Positions 1-11,522 of a DNA stretch of 64,000 nt are shown here, piece by piece. This DNA is from Papiliotrema nemorosa. Lineage: Eukaryota; Basidiomycota; Tremellomycetes; Tremellales; Rhynchogastremaceae. Each line of letters begins with the position of its first letter. The stretch's first letter is position 1. The DNA is taken from assembly GCA_032158125.1 (NCBI GenBank), contig JASKOT010000007.1, positions 248,001-312,000 on the forward strand, read 5' to 3'. Below the pieces are notes generated by a model. The model saw only the letters and a program-made list of their open reading frames with translations. It made no database searches and was not told where the DNA came from. The position numbers and the translations under genes are program-made.

Positions 1-3000
1 TTAGTCCATCCGGGTGATCCTTTACAAGACAGGAGTGTACATCATCGGCGAATCGCACGGGTTCGCAATTGAGCACACTCAGGCTGCAGCATTAGCACAT
101 GGTGAGATCGTTTCCAATAGCTGCTCACTTTGCCTTGAGCATATCCCACCACGGTCCCGTCTGACAAATGATGAAACAGCTGTGGGGCTTCTGGAATTTT
201 CTAAGCCGCTGTGTGTAGGCTGGATCTCGATCGGTGACAAAATTGAATGTAAATTTGCTGCCCGAACCATATTCCGAAGTCGCAGTGCAGTCTCCACCCA
301 GGAGTTTGGCGAGATCCTTGGAAATGATCAGACCGAGACCTGGCATGTCAGCTCTGCTCGTAGCGCAAACATGCTGTACGAACCACTTCCGCCAAAACTT
401 CTCGTTATACTCTCGTCGATTTGAGAGAAGCTTCTGAACAACTTGTCCATTTCTAAACCATTAGTCCGTGTGCCCCTGCACAAGCTGCCAAAACTCACTC
501 TGGGCAGGAATTCCGATACCTGTGTCCTCGACATCCATCTCAACCTTCACCTTGTTCTCGGGCAGAGCCTCCCATCTCCACTTGACAGTCACCCTTCCAG
601 AATGCGTGAACTTCACAGCATTCGACAACAGATTCAACAGAATCTGTTTGATTCGGAATGGATCACCGATCAATCCCGGAGGATCCTCAATAATGGCGTT
701 TAACAAGCAAAGCTCGAGATCCTTCTTCTGCGCCACGGCTGCGACAGAATCGAGCGCACCTTCGACGACATCTCTGCAGGAAAACGGTATGGTTTCCAAA
801 GTAACTGAACCAGATTCGAGTCGAGAATGGTCGAGGATATTGTTGATCAGACCAAGCAAGTCTTCTCCGCTCGATATGATCGTTCGTAAATGTTCTCGCT
901 GCACATCGGAAAGTCCCGAACTGGCTTCCAATACCGCCGCGAGTCCCTTCTGATCAGCTTGACTCCTGACAAGTCAATCATTTGACTCACCAGGACAGCC
1001 GAAAGGGGACTTCTTAGCTCATGACTACATTGACTCAGGAATTGCGTCTTCGCAGCCAAAGCATTCGTCAACTCCTTGGTTCTTTGGTCGACCTCCAGCT
1101 TCAGTCTCCTGGTAAATGACACATTGCTGGTAATGATGGTTGCAAAAGTTGCCAGGGTAGAGACCACTTCTCTGGCCGATTCCCACTGACTTTGTGTGGC
1201 GGCAATTGTAGTTGAGGAAAGCATGACGACGCCGTTCTGTCTTCCCTGTAACGAGATAGGAATGCAGATAATGCTTCGTGGTGGGCGACCCTTGAAGAAT
1301 GGGTCGGACCGGAAACGAGAAAAGGACGACATGGAAGTGATGGCCTTGCCTGTTCGAGCCGTATGCAGAATGACCGACACAGGGCAGACGTGTCGAGCCG
1401 ACTCTTCGGTGAGACGGATATCGTATGCCAGAATCCGAGAGAACGCTCCAGAAGCTCGTAACCGGACGTGCGACTCATCCGAATCTTCGCAGAGCGCGAT
1501 TGCAGCGTATTCCGCCCGCAAGAATTGACACAATATTCGAAGGAGAGTACACAGAAGGACCGGGGGGTCCTGCTCCGACGCAAGGGCAAGCGAGGACCTC
1601 ATGAGACTGTCTGGTCAGTGGCCGGTGGGAGTCGCCCAAATACACTCACGCAATAGCATCAAGCTGGTCCGGATTAGACTTTTTCACCTCATGCTGCGAA
1701 TTGTTAGACGACGGAAGAGATCGGGCGGTATCGGAGGAATTAGATAAAGAAGCACGTCGCAGATGCGGTGGACCGTTGGCTTCCTTTTGAATCACGATTA
1801 CCTGACTTGGCAGGAGTGTCGGTGCAGGTGGACTCGGGCATACAGTGGGCCACTTGTGATGAAGCATTTCGCACAGTCCGACCAGATGCGCTTGCTTGTA
1901 TGAATCGGCTGCTGCGCGCAAGAATCCGGTCGCAAGGCGTTTGCTACCTGTTCGTTGCAGCAAGCTTTGTCCGACGAAAAAGCTCAAAAGTCCTTATGAT
2001 CAGTCTCTTCCGTTCACTTCACAAGGAGTATCTTGAGCAAAGACTCACCTGACAAGGCATGTTGTCGTCGATCAATGAAAGCATCGATCAGCTCCTCGGC
2101 CGCGTTCAGAGTCTCCCTGACACCGTTTTCGAGCTGGATCAAAATCCGTAAAAATCGCAACCTCTGCTCAAAGTCTGGACCTAAATCATTAAAAAACGTT
2201 TAATCAACCGATAATGTATCGACTTACTGTGCTCGTTGCTCTCAAACTCCTTGATAGCACAATCTATATCATCCTGCAGTCCGGCGTTGCGTATGGCTAC
2301 CACTGCAACCATGAATATCCATTCCACGCTATAAATCAGACCCGCAGCACCCGGGGCGAATCGTCTTCCGGACTCGACAATCTGCTTGAGCACATCAGGG
2401 GGAGCGTCGTAGAAGACGGCGAGCCGAAGAGCGAGCACATATCTCATTGCCGTGTGCAGCACGAGCTGTTCCATACTGTCCATCTCATTTCGCGACACGA
2501 TATTGCCGTCAAGTAGCCAGGGTGCAGGGCCTGCTGACATTTTGCCTATTTTTTCGGCAAATTGGAAATCTGCGCCCGAATCAGCTTAAAGTTGCAAGCT
2601 GAATAATGGGCAGACTTACGCAATTCGATCATATATCGAGCATGGGGTCGGATGAAAGGTCGGATCACATTATACTGCTTCACAGTAGCCTCGAGGGGTA
2701 TCGGATCGCCAGCGAAGAGCTTGGTTCCCGCATAGATCGCAATTGCGTCTATATCATATCAGCGACCCTCAGAGACTCAGCGAGGTCCGCTCACTGGTAG
2801 CTTGCTCAAAGTTTGAACCGAGAATGTTGACTTCCATTGCGGCTTTGTAATCGTCTTCGAGCTGATCCCATGGTCGCCAAAACTGCCAGGATAAGCTATC
2901 GGACCTAGGCCAATGCACAAATGCACTCACGTGTTGCTGCACCGCGACTCCGTTCAAGACATCGCCGTAGAGGTACGACATGTCACAACCAGGTAGCCGT

Positions 3001-6000
3001 TCCTTGGCAAGATTGACCAACGCCCTCTTCATGGGTACATCCGACAAGCCCAAGGCGTGTGTAATAAGAAAGAACATGGTGGTTTCGTGGACCTTTCCCA
3101 CTTCGACAGACAGCGATAATCCCAAGGCGAAGAGCCATTGCCGTTTGACTGGCTCAGTGTAGAAGACGGAAGAGCCGGCCGAACCCATGAGTGTCATGAG
3201 CAGAACTCTGCGGTCGTTGCGGTCGATGGGACCGTCTTGAAGTACTTGCCCTAAACGCGCTACATCTTCTGGCGTTCGGGGCACGCTGTCCACGCCCATG
3301 GCGCCGGAGGGTTCGTAACCGTAGTCTTTCAATATCTTGAAGACTTGCTCGACGGCTTCAAAGAGTTGCTCAGCTGTTGTGATTAGTCACATTCGACACA
3401 TGTGCCGACCACTCACCTGCCACCATTCTGCGCACATTGAGGGTATCTACCAGGAGACGATCAGAATCGGTTTTGAGGTACGGGCTGATCTCTTTGCACT
3501 TTGCGGCGGAAGCGTCAAAAGCCTTGAGAACGCAGGATATCTCCGAAAAAAGCTGCAGATAGCGTGTGTACAGCCGCGGCTCTCGTTCCATCCACTGAGC
3601 CGGACCTCCTGTATCCATAAAGACATCTTGTATGGTCAACTGTGTTCAACAATTTTGTCACGACTCACCTTCGGCTGCACTCAAAAATCGCATCGCCTGC
3701 GCAAAACTGGTCGCATTGGCCGTCCTCGCGGCGGCTTTTAACATTAGACTGATGTATGCTTCATCGTCCTTGTCATTCCTGAAGCCTAGCTCCCTAGCTT
3801 GAGCCGCATGATCTGCAGCGTCGTAGATATAGTCCGCGCCGAATTGAGGTTGTCGTAAGAAGACTGATATCTTGTGATGTATTTGTCCAGCTTGATCACT
3901 AGGAATAAGCCTGTACGCCACATTCTTCGGTCCACTCTGGCCGAAATTGATCATCCCGTTCCTCCGGTTGAGCAAGGAGACCTTTGTCGAACAGATATTT
4001 ATCAGATCTTCTAGCTGTTCCTCTGGTATCTGCACGATCTGCTGCAATTGGTCCAGGGAAAAACCTTTTGATGGTAGACAGGCGAGATACTGAATCAGTC
4101 AGCACGATCCCAGAAGCAAGTCTGCGACACACAAAGAGTAGCTGTTGCGCAGGTGCTGGCAACGAGAGAATCAACCTTTCGAGGTATTGATCGACACCGG
4201 CCTTGGACAGATGTTTCTGGAGCAGCACCGCATCGAATCGCCAGATCAATGTTTCAAAGTCGAAATAAATCACTTTGTCCTTCACGAGGGTCGCCAAGAG
4301 CGTCCGGACAAAGAGGCTCGATCCGCCCGTCTCGGAATGCAGAAAGCTAGCTAATTCGTCACCGGCGGCGATCTTGTCGTGGAATGACGCCTTGATTATC
4401 TCATGCACGCTGTCTTCTGAAAGAGGTGGAACCGAAATGTCGACGGTCGCCGGGGATAGGTATTTATCAGTGGGGGGCTGATTGCCATTGCCGACTCTAC
4501 AAGTAGTGATGACCAAGACGTGATTGATGGCTTGTGAGCCCGTGAGCAATAATCGCCAGTATTCGGCCTCATCCTGGGGCATCCACTGGATGTCGTCGAC
4601 AACAATTATAAGGGGATGCTCCGGCGTGGCGAAGATCTGCAATAGTTGTCGCGCCCAGCTGACAATATTAGCTTGACAATAGACCATCACAAGCCACTAC
4701 TCACGCGGTGAAAGTGCCACGTAGGGTACTCCAATCGACATCCGCCACAGTTTTCGACTCGTGCATGACACCTAGCATTCTCCAATAGTCGGTAGGGATT
4801 AATGAGACGAAAAGCTGAAAGCGATTCCCAAGCGCATCCTTGATTTTCTCGTTCCATTCTTTCACGTCTTCATTCGGATCTGTCAAGAATCGATCCAAGA
4901 GCGCAGTGAAGATCTGGGTGAAAGAGCTCAAAGGTGAATGTATGGATTCCTCTACTTTGGCAGAGGCCGTACACACGTGTCCAAAAGAAGGGTTGGCTTC
5001 AACGTCTTGTACAAACTGCCTCATGATGCGAGTTTTGCCGCTACCGTCGGCGCCGGATAGGTTCACAATGCGAGACGCATAGCCCGTCTTGTTGTTTCGT
5101 GCATGATTGATCACTCCTCGTAGCGCGTGTTCGAGAGACTCCAGCTGAGAATCACGCCTTATGAGTCGGGAGGGCAAGGCGAAGCGAGCCATTTCGTCCA
5201 CCTCGCCGACCTTGAACTTTGACAATTGGCCATGATTCTGGCATATCCGCCCCACCTTGGTCAGGTCGTAAAGAAGTGCTTCGAGGGATGAATATCGTTC
5301 TTCGGGCTCCTTGCTTAAACACCGTATGACAATGTCGCTTAGTTCCTTTGGCGGTAGGGCGACACGTATCCGTCCTAGAGCCGCTTCACGTTCGAGCCAC
5401 TCCCTGGGAGGTACGAATTTCATGGTGACATGACGATGGAAGTCGATCAGAACATCGATATTGTTTTCCTCGGGACTATCCGGACCGCCGTCTATAGTCG
5501 TCCCTGTAAGCATTTCATATGCGAGAACGCCAAATGAATAGATGTCGCCAGTGTCCGAGACTCGTTTTGAAATAGTAGTTTCGGGAGAAAGATACCGCAA
5601 GTGTTTCCTCAAGGTATGTTCATCTAGCGAAGAATGGGTCAGGTCAGACTGCTCTCGGTGGAAAAGGGAAGACGAAGCAAGAGGTGTGTCACGTAGTGTG
5701 GCGGATAAATTGAAGGAAGAGAGCGGTGCGACCGTGTCCAGACGATTGATGACGATTTTAGGCTTCTCCGCCAACTGACCCAAGTTGAAAATGTTAGGCC
5801 GACACGATATCAGAGAGAGGTGTCTTTCGTGCAACGCCTAATCATGACTTCAACATAGAACACTAGAGGCAAGATCAAGGCGTACCTTCAAACATTGCAC
5901 CACATCCACGAAGATTTGACATATTTCCCCGTAAACTGTCTCGGCTGTTCGGGGGGACATCAGTGCTCTGCGCTCCGTGTTGGTGGGCAAACCCTCCTTG

Positions 6001-6479
6001 TCATCGACCAGGTCATCCATAGCCTCGTCGAACATGATTTTCGACCATTCTTCGACCAGATTGCTCCCTTGATCCACATCTTCTTCAACGATGAACCATA
6101 ATCCATGACCGTCTTCCCACCAAGCCATCACTTCTTTGACCCTTCCGAACCGTGAAGATGGACCCGGCGCATTAGGTATGGTTCCCAAAGCCAGAATCTG
6201 ACACTGCCTCCGGAATCTAGCGGTGGATGATAGGTCGAAAGCTGGACAAAAGGAGAATCGGACGAAAGGTGGAATTGACCGAGCCGAATTCAACAGAGGA
6301 TATCGGTCCACAGGGACAAGTTGTGCAGATCCGCATATCCATTCCGATAACGAGGAGTCCAACAAGGTCGTGGATGCGGCGTGATTGAGGTCGCTGGTGG
6401 GTATGCGAGGGATATCAAGGTGAACATTGTGCAGACCATGCGACGCAAAGGTCGAATCCGAAGGAACCGATCTACCCAT
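1..6479 (-). CDS. group X hybrid histidine kinase (pseudokinase-AAA-GAF-HisKA-HATPase), partial at 3' end
   Basis: Two-component sensor kinase truncated by the left window edge. Reading from the 5' end: a protein-kinase-like domain (RYLSPETT and DIYSFGVLAYEMLTG around 5500-5650), an AAA/STAND ATPase with P-loop GADGSGKT near 5060 and Walker B VVDDIQWMP near 4600, a helical repeat region (about 2050-4000), a GAF domain (about 1100-1550), the H-box SHELRSPLS near 1020, and the ATPase N-box and G-boxes DTGIGIP and GLGLIISK (about 300-660). After an intron near 128 the sequence continues off the window; receiver domains would lie there. The order matches fungal group X kinases (S. pombe Mak2/Mak3 type). 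The kinase catalytic loop reads RHLSLISCRPN with no HRD aspartate, so that domain is probably a pseudokinase. Start uncertain: 6479 is the first ATG of the long first exon, but coding frame stays open upstream without an ATG, so a small 5' exon may exist. Confidence 0.85.
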
Positions 6480-6916
6480 TCTTTGACCCGATCGGCTGGG
6501 TTCAGTGAGACCACACTGTGACCCGCTCTTTTTCAGAATGTCTGGGCGCTGCCTGGGCGAGAATGAAGCGGCCTTGACAGTATCCAAAGCAAGGGAAGTG
6601 TTGTGGAATGCAGAGATGGGGGAAGAGTCGGTTTGCTGGTATTGCCTCCCTCGGTCATTATTCGCGCCCCCTCGCTGGAAAACGATGATTTTTGGGAAAT
6701 GACGTGGGTGTCACCTTGTTTAAGTCTCTTTTCATGTCGATGCATCTGGCCGTATTTGTGACCCGAACAGCTGCAGCTTTCATATCTACTGCTCACGACT
6801 GCTCAAGAGAAGTAAAGACGCATGCGATCACTGCCGCAGCACTGATGCAACGAGAAACAACGAGAAAAAAATGTAGACACCTGTCTATATGATGATCAAC
6901 CTCTCAGACCCCTTGT
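6480..6916. promoter_or_regulatory. intergenic: kinase 5' region and TCTP 3' region
   Basis: About 440 bp between the 5' end of the histidine kinase and the stop of TCTP. The kinase reading frame remains open up to a stop near 6713 without an ATG, so part of this may be a first exon or 5' UTR. A second frame holds an ATG at about 6656. I see no other gene. Confidence 0.4.
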
Positions 6917-7652
6917 TTAGATCTTGACCTCCTTCAATCCATCCTTCCAGAAGGTGAAGTATGGGGTGGTACCGTCCTCTCGGTAGTTCTGTATCTGATC
7001 AGCGGGAAGCCCCCATCGGACCAGGCAAAAAGTCACTCACAAGCAAAGCGACCATTCCCTCGGGGTTCATGCTCTCTCCTACGTAGAACTCGTAGTCCTT
7101 GAAGTTGCCGACAATCTTCTTGGCAAACTCCTGGGCACCCTTCTCGAAAGCGGGCACTCGCTCCGGGTTGTTCTCCTGGAGGTAGGTCTTGACGGCCTTC
7201 ATGTAACCCTTGAGGTAGGTCAAGTAGGACTGCAGCATGAGCTCGATTTGCCCCAGTACGCGTGTGAACCAGACTGACCTTCTTGTCGAAAGAAGTGCTT
7301 TGAAGTCGGAAAGAGTGGACGACGTTGTTGACTTGGGTAGCACCGTTCTCCAGAGCCTCGGCTTCTTCCTCGGCAGATGGGTTACCTCCTACACCGACTG
7401 TCAGCTGACAATCGTTGTTAAGTGTCGCTGTGACGCACCGATGTCGACCTCGCCCTCCTTGACGATGATCATGGAGCAGTCGACCTCGTAAGCGATGTCC
7501 CCGACGACCTTACTGGTCCAATCAGCTCCACACAAACGGTACCGCTCGTTTGGAAAAACGTGTGACAGCAGCATTGAACGGCGCGAAACTCACGGGTCGA
7601 AGGAATCGGAGCACATTTCATCTCCGGTGATAACGTCGGTGAACAACAACAT
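6917..7652 (-). CDS. TMA19: translationally controlled tumour protein (TCTP) homologue
   Basis: Small conserved cytosolic protein associated with ribosomes, growth and stress; the yeast name is Tma19. The first exon encodes MLLFTDVITGDEMCSDSF, the TCTP N-terminus. An intron splits the next codon (GAC CC|GTGAGT), and the protein resumes with KVVGDIAYEVDCSMI, then KEGEVDIG with the acidic loop PSAEEEAEALENGATQ. The C-terminal part (TYLKGYMKAVKTYLQENNPE, then FYVGESMNPEGMVALL) ends with FWKDGLKEVKI followed by TAA at 6917. Several short introns interrupt the gene, as usual for highly expressed basidiomycete genes. The upstream 7690-7770 region is pyrimidine-rich on the coding strand, a common promoter/leader feature of such genes. 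It is divergent from PET127. Identification is secure. Confidence 0.95.
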
Positions 7653-7926
7653 ATTTTGGGTAGTGGTGTAGGTGTTGACTGGTTTTGGGTAGTCTTTTGT
7701 AGATGTGGAAGAGGGACAAAGAGGGGAGGAGATGCGCGTAGGGGAGGTGAAAAATCCTGGTGGAGAGGCGCGGGTGGCAAAAAAGGCACAACAGGTTTGG
7801 ATTATTTCAGGGAAGGATTTATTTTCCCTCTATTTATCCCACAATCTTGGTGGACCACGCCTCCACCTTTGGAAGCATCATTTCAGTCGTCGATCTCCAT
7901 CCAGTCTCAACTGACCCCTCCGACCC
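7653..7926. promoter_or_regulatory. divergent promoter TCTP / PET127
   Basis: A 274-bp spacer between two divergent start codons. About 7690-7770 is strongly purine-rich on the plus strand, hence CT-rich in the TCTP direction. Core promoters of both genes must lie here. Confidence 0.5.
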
Positions 7927-10811
7927 ATGCGGCGACCTCTGGGTGCTCGAGCAGAGTCTGTCCTGCACGATTTTATCGGGAAATTGAACTCCAGAGCAAA
8001 GCAGGCCCTCGAGAAAGATTTGGCATTGCATGCCACCTCGGCTGATCAGTTGGCCAGGGGCCGTGTCGCGCCTTCGCTGAGAATCCCCAGGACTGGAGGG
8101 TCGACGATCGATGTCAGCGGAGCCAGATCAAGGCGCACGAGATCTTCAAGGCAGTCGCATCAGGTCCCGATATCGACCTTTGGTGGGCTGCCACCGATTA
8201 ACTCGCCTTCGCCTTCCCGGAGGCGCAGTCTTCGAGGTCATTCCCCTTTGGTAGCCGCACCGAAGTCTTCCGCGAGAGATTTCTCTGCAAGGCAATTTAG
8301 CACTTCAGCACCTATGCTAGCCGCCACATCGAAAATCTTGAAGTCGAGATCGAAAGCTGTCAAAACACCCGTCGACATGGAACAGTCAGGCGCCACAAAA
8401 GTCCGGATCCATCCTTCTCATAGACCGCCTAGACCGGCCAGGGACGGGTCGGTCAAGAGCAAAGCTTCGAACAGTCCAGCGGCCTCCGAGGTGGATTTGG
8501 CCTGTAAGTGGTGGCCCGGCAGCTTTTACCAATACTGAGATCCAGCCGTTTCGAAAGATATGGAAGCAGCTCGACATAACAAGCCCAATCCTGCGACGGC
8601 GAGGCAATCTCCGCCACACATGCAGCTTTCGACAAGAGGACCGGGAAGAGTAGTTGCTGAAGGGGAGTTCAGCGCAAAGGAGATCAATTTAGAGAGTGAG
8701 GCACTTACCCCTAGCTTGCTTCCGAGTGATTGACTGACGGATATCAGCACTAGATGATGGGCGTAACGCCCCTGTAGCAATATTACGCAGAAACCTTCAG
8801 AAGATACCTTTTAAGTGAGCAATACAAAACAAGGCATATCGCGAGTGGCATGCTGATCGCCCAGTCCTGGTGTACACATGATGAGAGACCCAAGAACCGG
8901 TGTATGGAATTTTGACCCTGATCAATTGCATGAGATACCCACTCCCGAACAATTTGCATTCAATCGAACACCTGCATATTTCCCACCAGGGAAAGACATA
9001 GTGAGCTTTGCGGAACACCAAAGACCCATCGTTGACGATAACAGGACCTGCTTCGAATGGCACAAGACTCCAAGAGTACATACTTAGGCTCGACTTCTAC
9101 ATTGACAAAAGCTTTCAGCCAGATTTACTTTGCGCTGAGCGGTGCGCGTCCTGGAATTCCCAATCACTCCCGCTAACCATTAGGCAATCGCCCGGTAGAC
9201 CTTACTTATCTTTCGTTACCGTTCATCACCGAGGTAAGCTTATCATGTCTGACGCCATGATCAAGTAGGCCATCACTCATGGCAGCGCAATACTTTTACC
9301 CCGGGAGCATGTCTACCTGCATGCCTAGAGATCGGCAAGGGGGAAAACGGGACCATTTTTGTTGATAACGACTCTAAATGGGATTCAGAGAACGTTCTTA
9401 CTCAATATGTGAGTCGGTGTCCACATTGTTGACGAAGCGCCATTCTCTAATCGACCCAGGGCGTCATCTTGGAGAAGATGTTGACCACGGAGCCTGACGA
9501 TTTCAAACGATTCTTGACGGCCGCCCCAGACGAGGGAGTCTCGCAAGCCGAGCGAGAGGACCGTGGAGCTTTTGCTTATCAAAAGGTGGGCCGCGATGAC
9601 CCGCTCCGGACATGGTCGCTGAGACTCAGGGGAACAAGCTATTGATGAGATCTCAATTGGATTGCTGGGATCCTAGATTACCCGGGACGGGCGTTTTTGA
9701 TATTAAGACCCGGGCATGTCTGACTGTTCGACATGATCGAGCCAACTGGGAGGTGAGTGGCTTCAAGCAAGTAGAGCTGCATTACTGACGCGCAGGCAAT
9801 GAGTAAATACGATATTTACGAGGAACGGGGCATGTTGGAGTCGTTCGAACGAGAGTACGTCTATAGCTACTCAAGGCTCAAAGTGGTCAAGCCTGACATG
9901 ACAGATACTTCGATCTCATTCGGTCAGCCATGCTCAAATACAGCATGCAAGCCAGGATCGGGCTGATGGATGGCATCTTCCTTGCCTATCACAATACGGC
10001 CCGTAACATCGGATACCAATACATCTCCTTGTACGCGAGCGGGTTTCGCTTCTTGCTCGATGGCTAACTAGCAGGGACGAAATGGATAAACGTCTTTTCG
10101 GATCGTCTGAAATGGGAGAATCAGCTTTCAGGCTCATTGTTGCTCTATTTGAGACGCTACTGGATGAGATTGTCCAGTGTTTCCCGGATGAGGTGGGTGG
10201 AGTAGTAGCTGACTGCTAACAGATTAGAGAGTCAGCGTTACTATAAAACAGGCTCCCCCTTCAACTTCACGGATGGTAGCCGTCTACGTCCAGCCATCAA
10301 ATTGGGACGGTCCAGAGGATCAGCGCCCAATCCAGGCGATCACTCTCTCTATTCGCAACAGCATCGACGGCGAAGACCAGTCTGGTGCTATTGGGTTTTC
10401 GGTAGACGAGGAGTTGCGGAAGTCTCAAGACTGTCAGTCGAATCGCTTTGACCATCCTAGATGTACGCGACTGACGACTCAGGGAAAGTCAAATGGACAA
10501 TGACCAAGACTGATATGGAACCTTCGACCCAAAAGACGGTCCGCAGACATCTCGATATCGCTCGAAAAGAGTTGTCAGACGTCATGTGGTTGGCTATACC
10601 TGAGGGGAAGACGATGGATCAGATGGATAAAGCTCAAAAGGAGCTTGAATTGGCCAACCCGGATATCATTTACGCTACTCGATGGAAGAATCCGGATAAT
10701 AGGGCGAAGGAGCTGCGAAAATTGGCCGCGGAGAGTGGGAAGCGGTACGATGAGAAAGTTGCTGCCTGGGGCAAAGAGATGCGGAACAGCTGGGAGTATA
10801 TCCAGCGTTAG
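7927..10811 (+). CDS. PET127: PET127-like mitochondrial RNA-processing protein
   Basis: Pet127 acts in mitochondrial RNA 5' processing and degradation in yeasts. The ATG at 7927 opens a basic, Ser/Arg-rich N-terminus (MRRPLGARAESVLHDFI) suited to mitochondrial import. Conserved Pet127 blocks follow: RDPRTGVWNFDPDQLHEIP near 8890, a hydrophobic TYLSF block near 9210, CLPACLEIGKGENGT near 9320, GVILEKMLT near 9460, LDCWDPRLPGTGVFDIKTRA near 9670, and EYFDLIRSAMLKYSMQARIGLMDGIFLAYHNT around 9900-10000. The C-terminus is helical and charged. At least nine short introns are needed. The family has been assigned to the PD-(D/E)XK nuclease superfamily; FDIK in the block near 9700 fits the D-x-K element. 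Stop TAG at 10809-10811. Confidence 0.88.
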
Positions 10812-11522
10812 TTGAAGGCGTTCAACTGAGTCGAAGGAAAGTAGCCCTGTATCTTACTCGCGTTGTAAATCATCCGCATAGATCATACATATATTGCTAC
10901 ATTACGGCGGTGCCGCTCATCGTGTACTACATAGTCATGCATCATCACCCATCAGACCAATCTACGGACCGATAGGAGCCATCTCACTCGGAATGGGTTC
11001 TTCCGATTTTTCGTCATTACCCGGTCACATCATGCGTAATCGCCGCGTCGCAGCTGATAATCGCATCCCATCTCCCTCTGTAATTCGCTCTCAAGTCTTG
11101 AGGCGACCGTTGCCGATGATGGCCATTTCTACCGCGGGTTCATGATTGTTTCTGTTGAACAATACGAGTCAAGGAGTTAAGGCCGTATATATAATGAATA
11201 TCAACTTTCAAGTTCGAGTTTGCGAATCCAAAGGCTATTTCCTCCGACCACGTACCGGCGGTGAAAGGTGTTGATGAGAGATCAGTCATCTTGTGTATCT
11301 GTCAGTGTATGTCGCGTGGGTGATCAGGTCTGCGCCTGACCGACACCGACGATCGCCGAATCCGCCGCCAATGGGGAGCCGATAAGCAAAAGGCATAGTG
11401 CATCACAAAACTACATACAGTAAATGAGTCAGGTCGTAAAAACGTAAAATGGAGTAAAATCAGGTAACGTGTCGTGACGCATGTCGTGCGCGATATCTCT
11501 CGTGACGAACGAGCTAGGTATC
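10812..11522. other. intergenic, convergent 3' ends
   Basis: About 710 bp between the convergent stops of PET127 and STS1. It should hold both 3' UTRs and polyadenylation sites. Open frames here are short, lack codon structure and match nothing I know. Confidence 0.5.
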
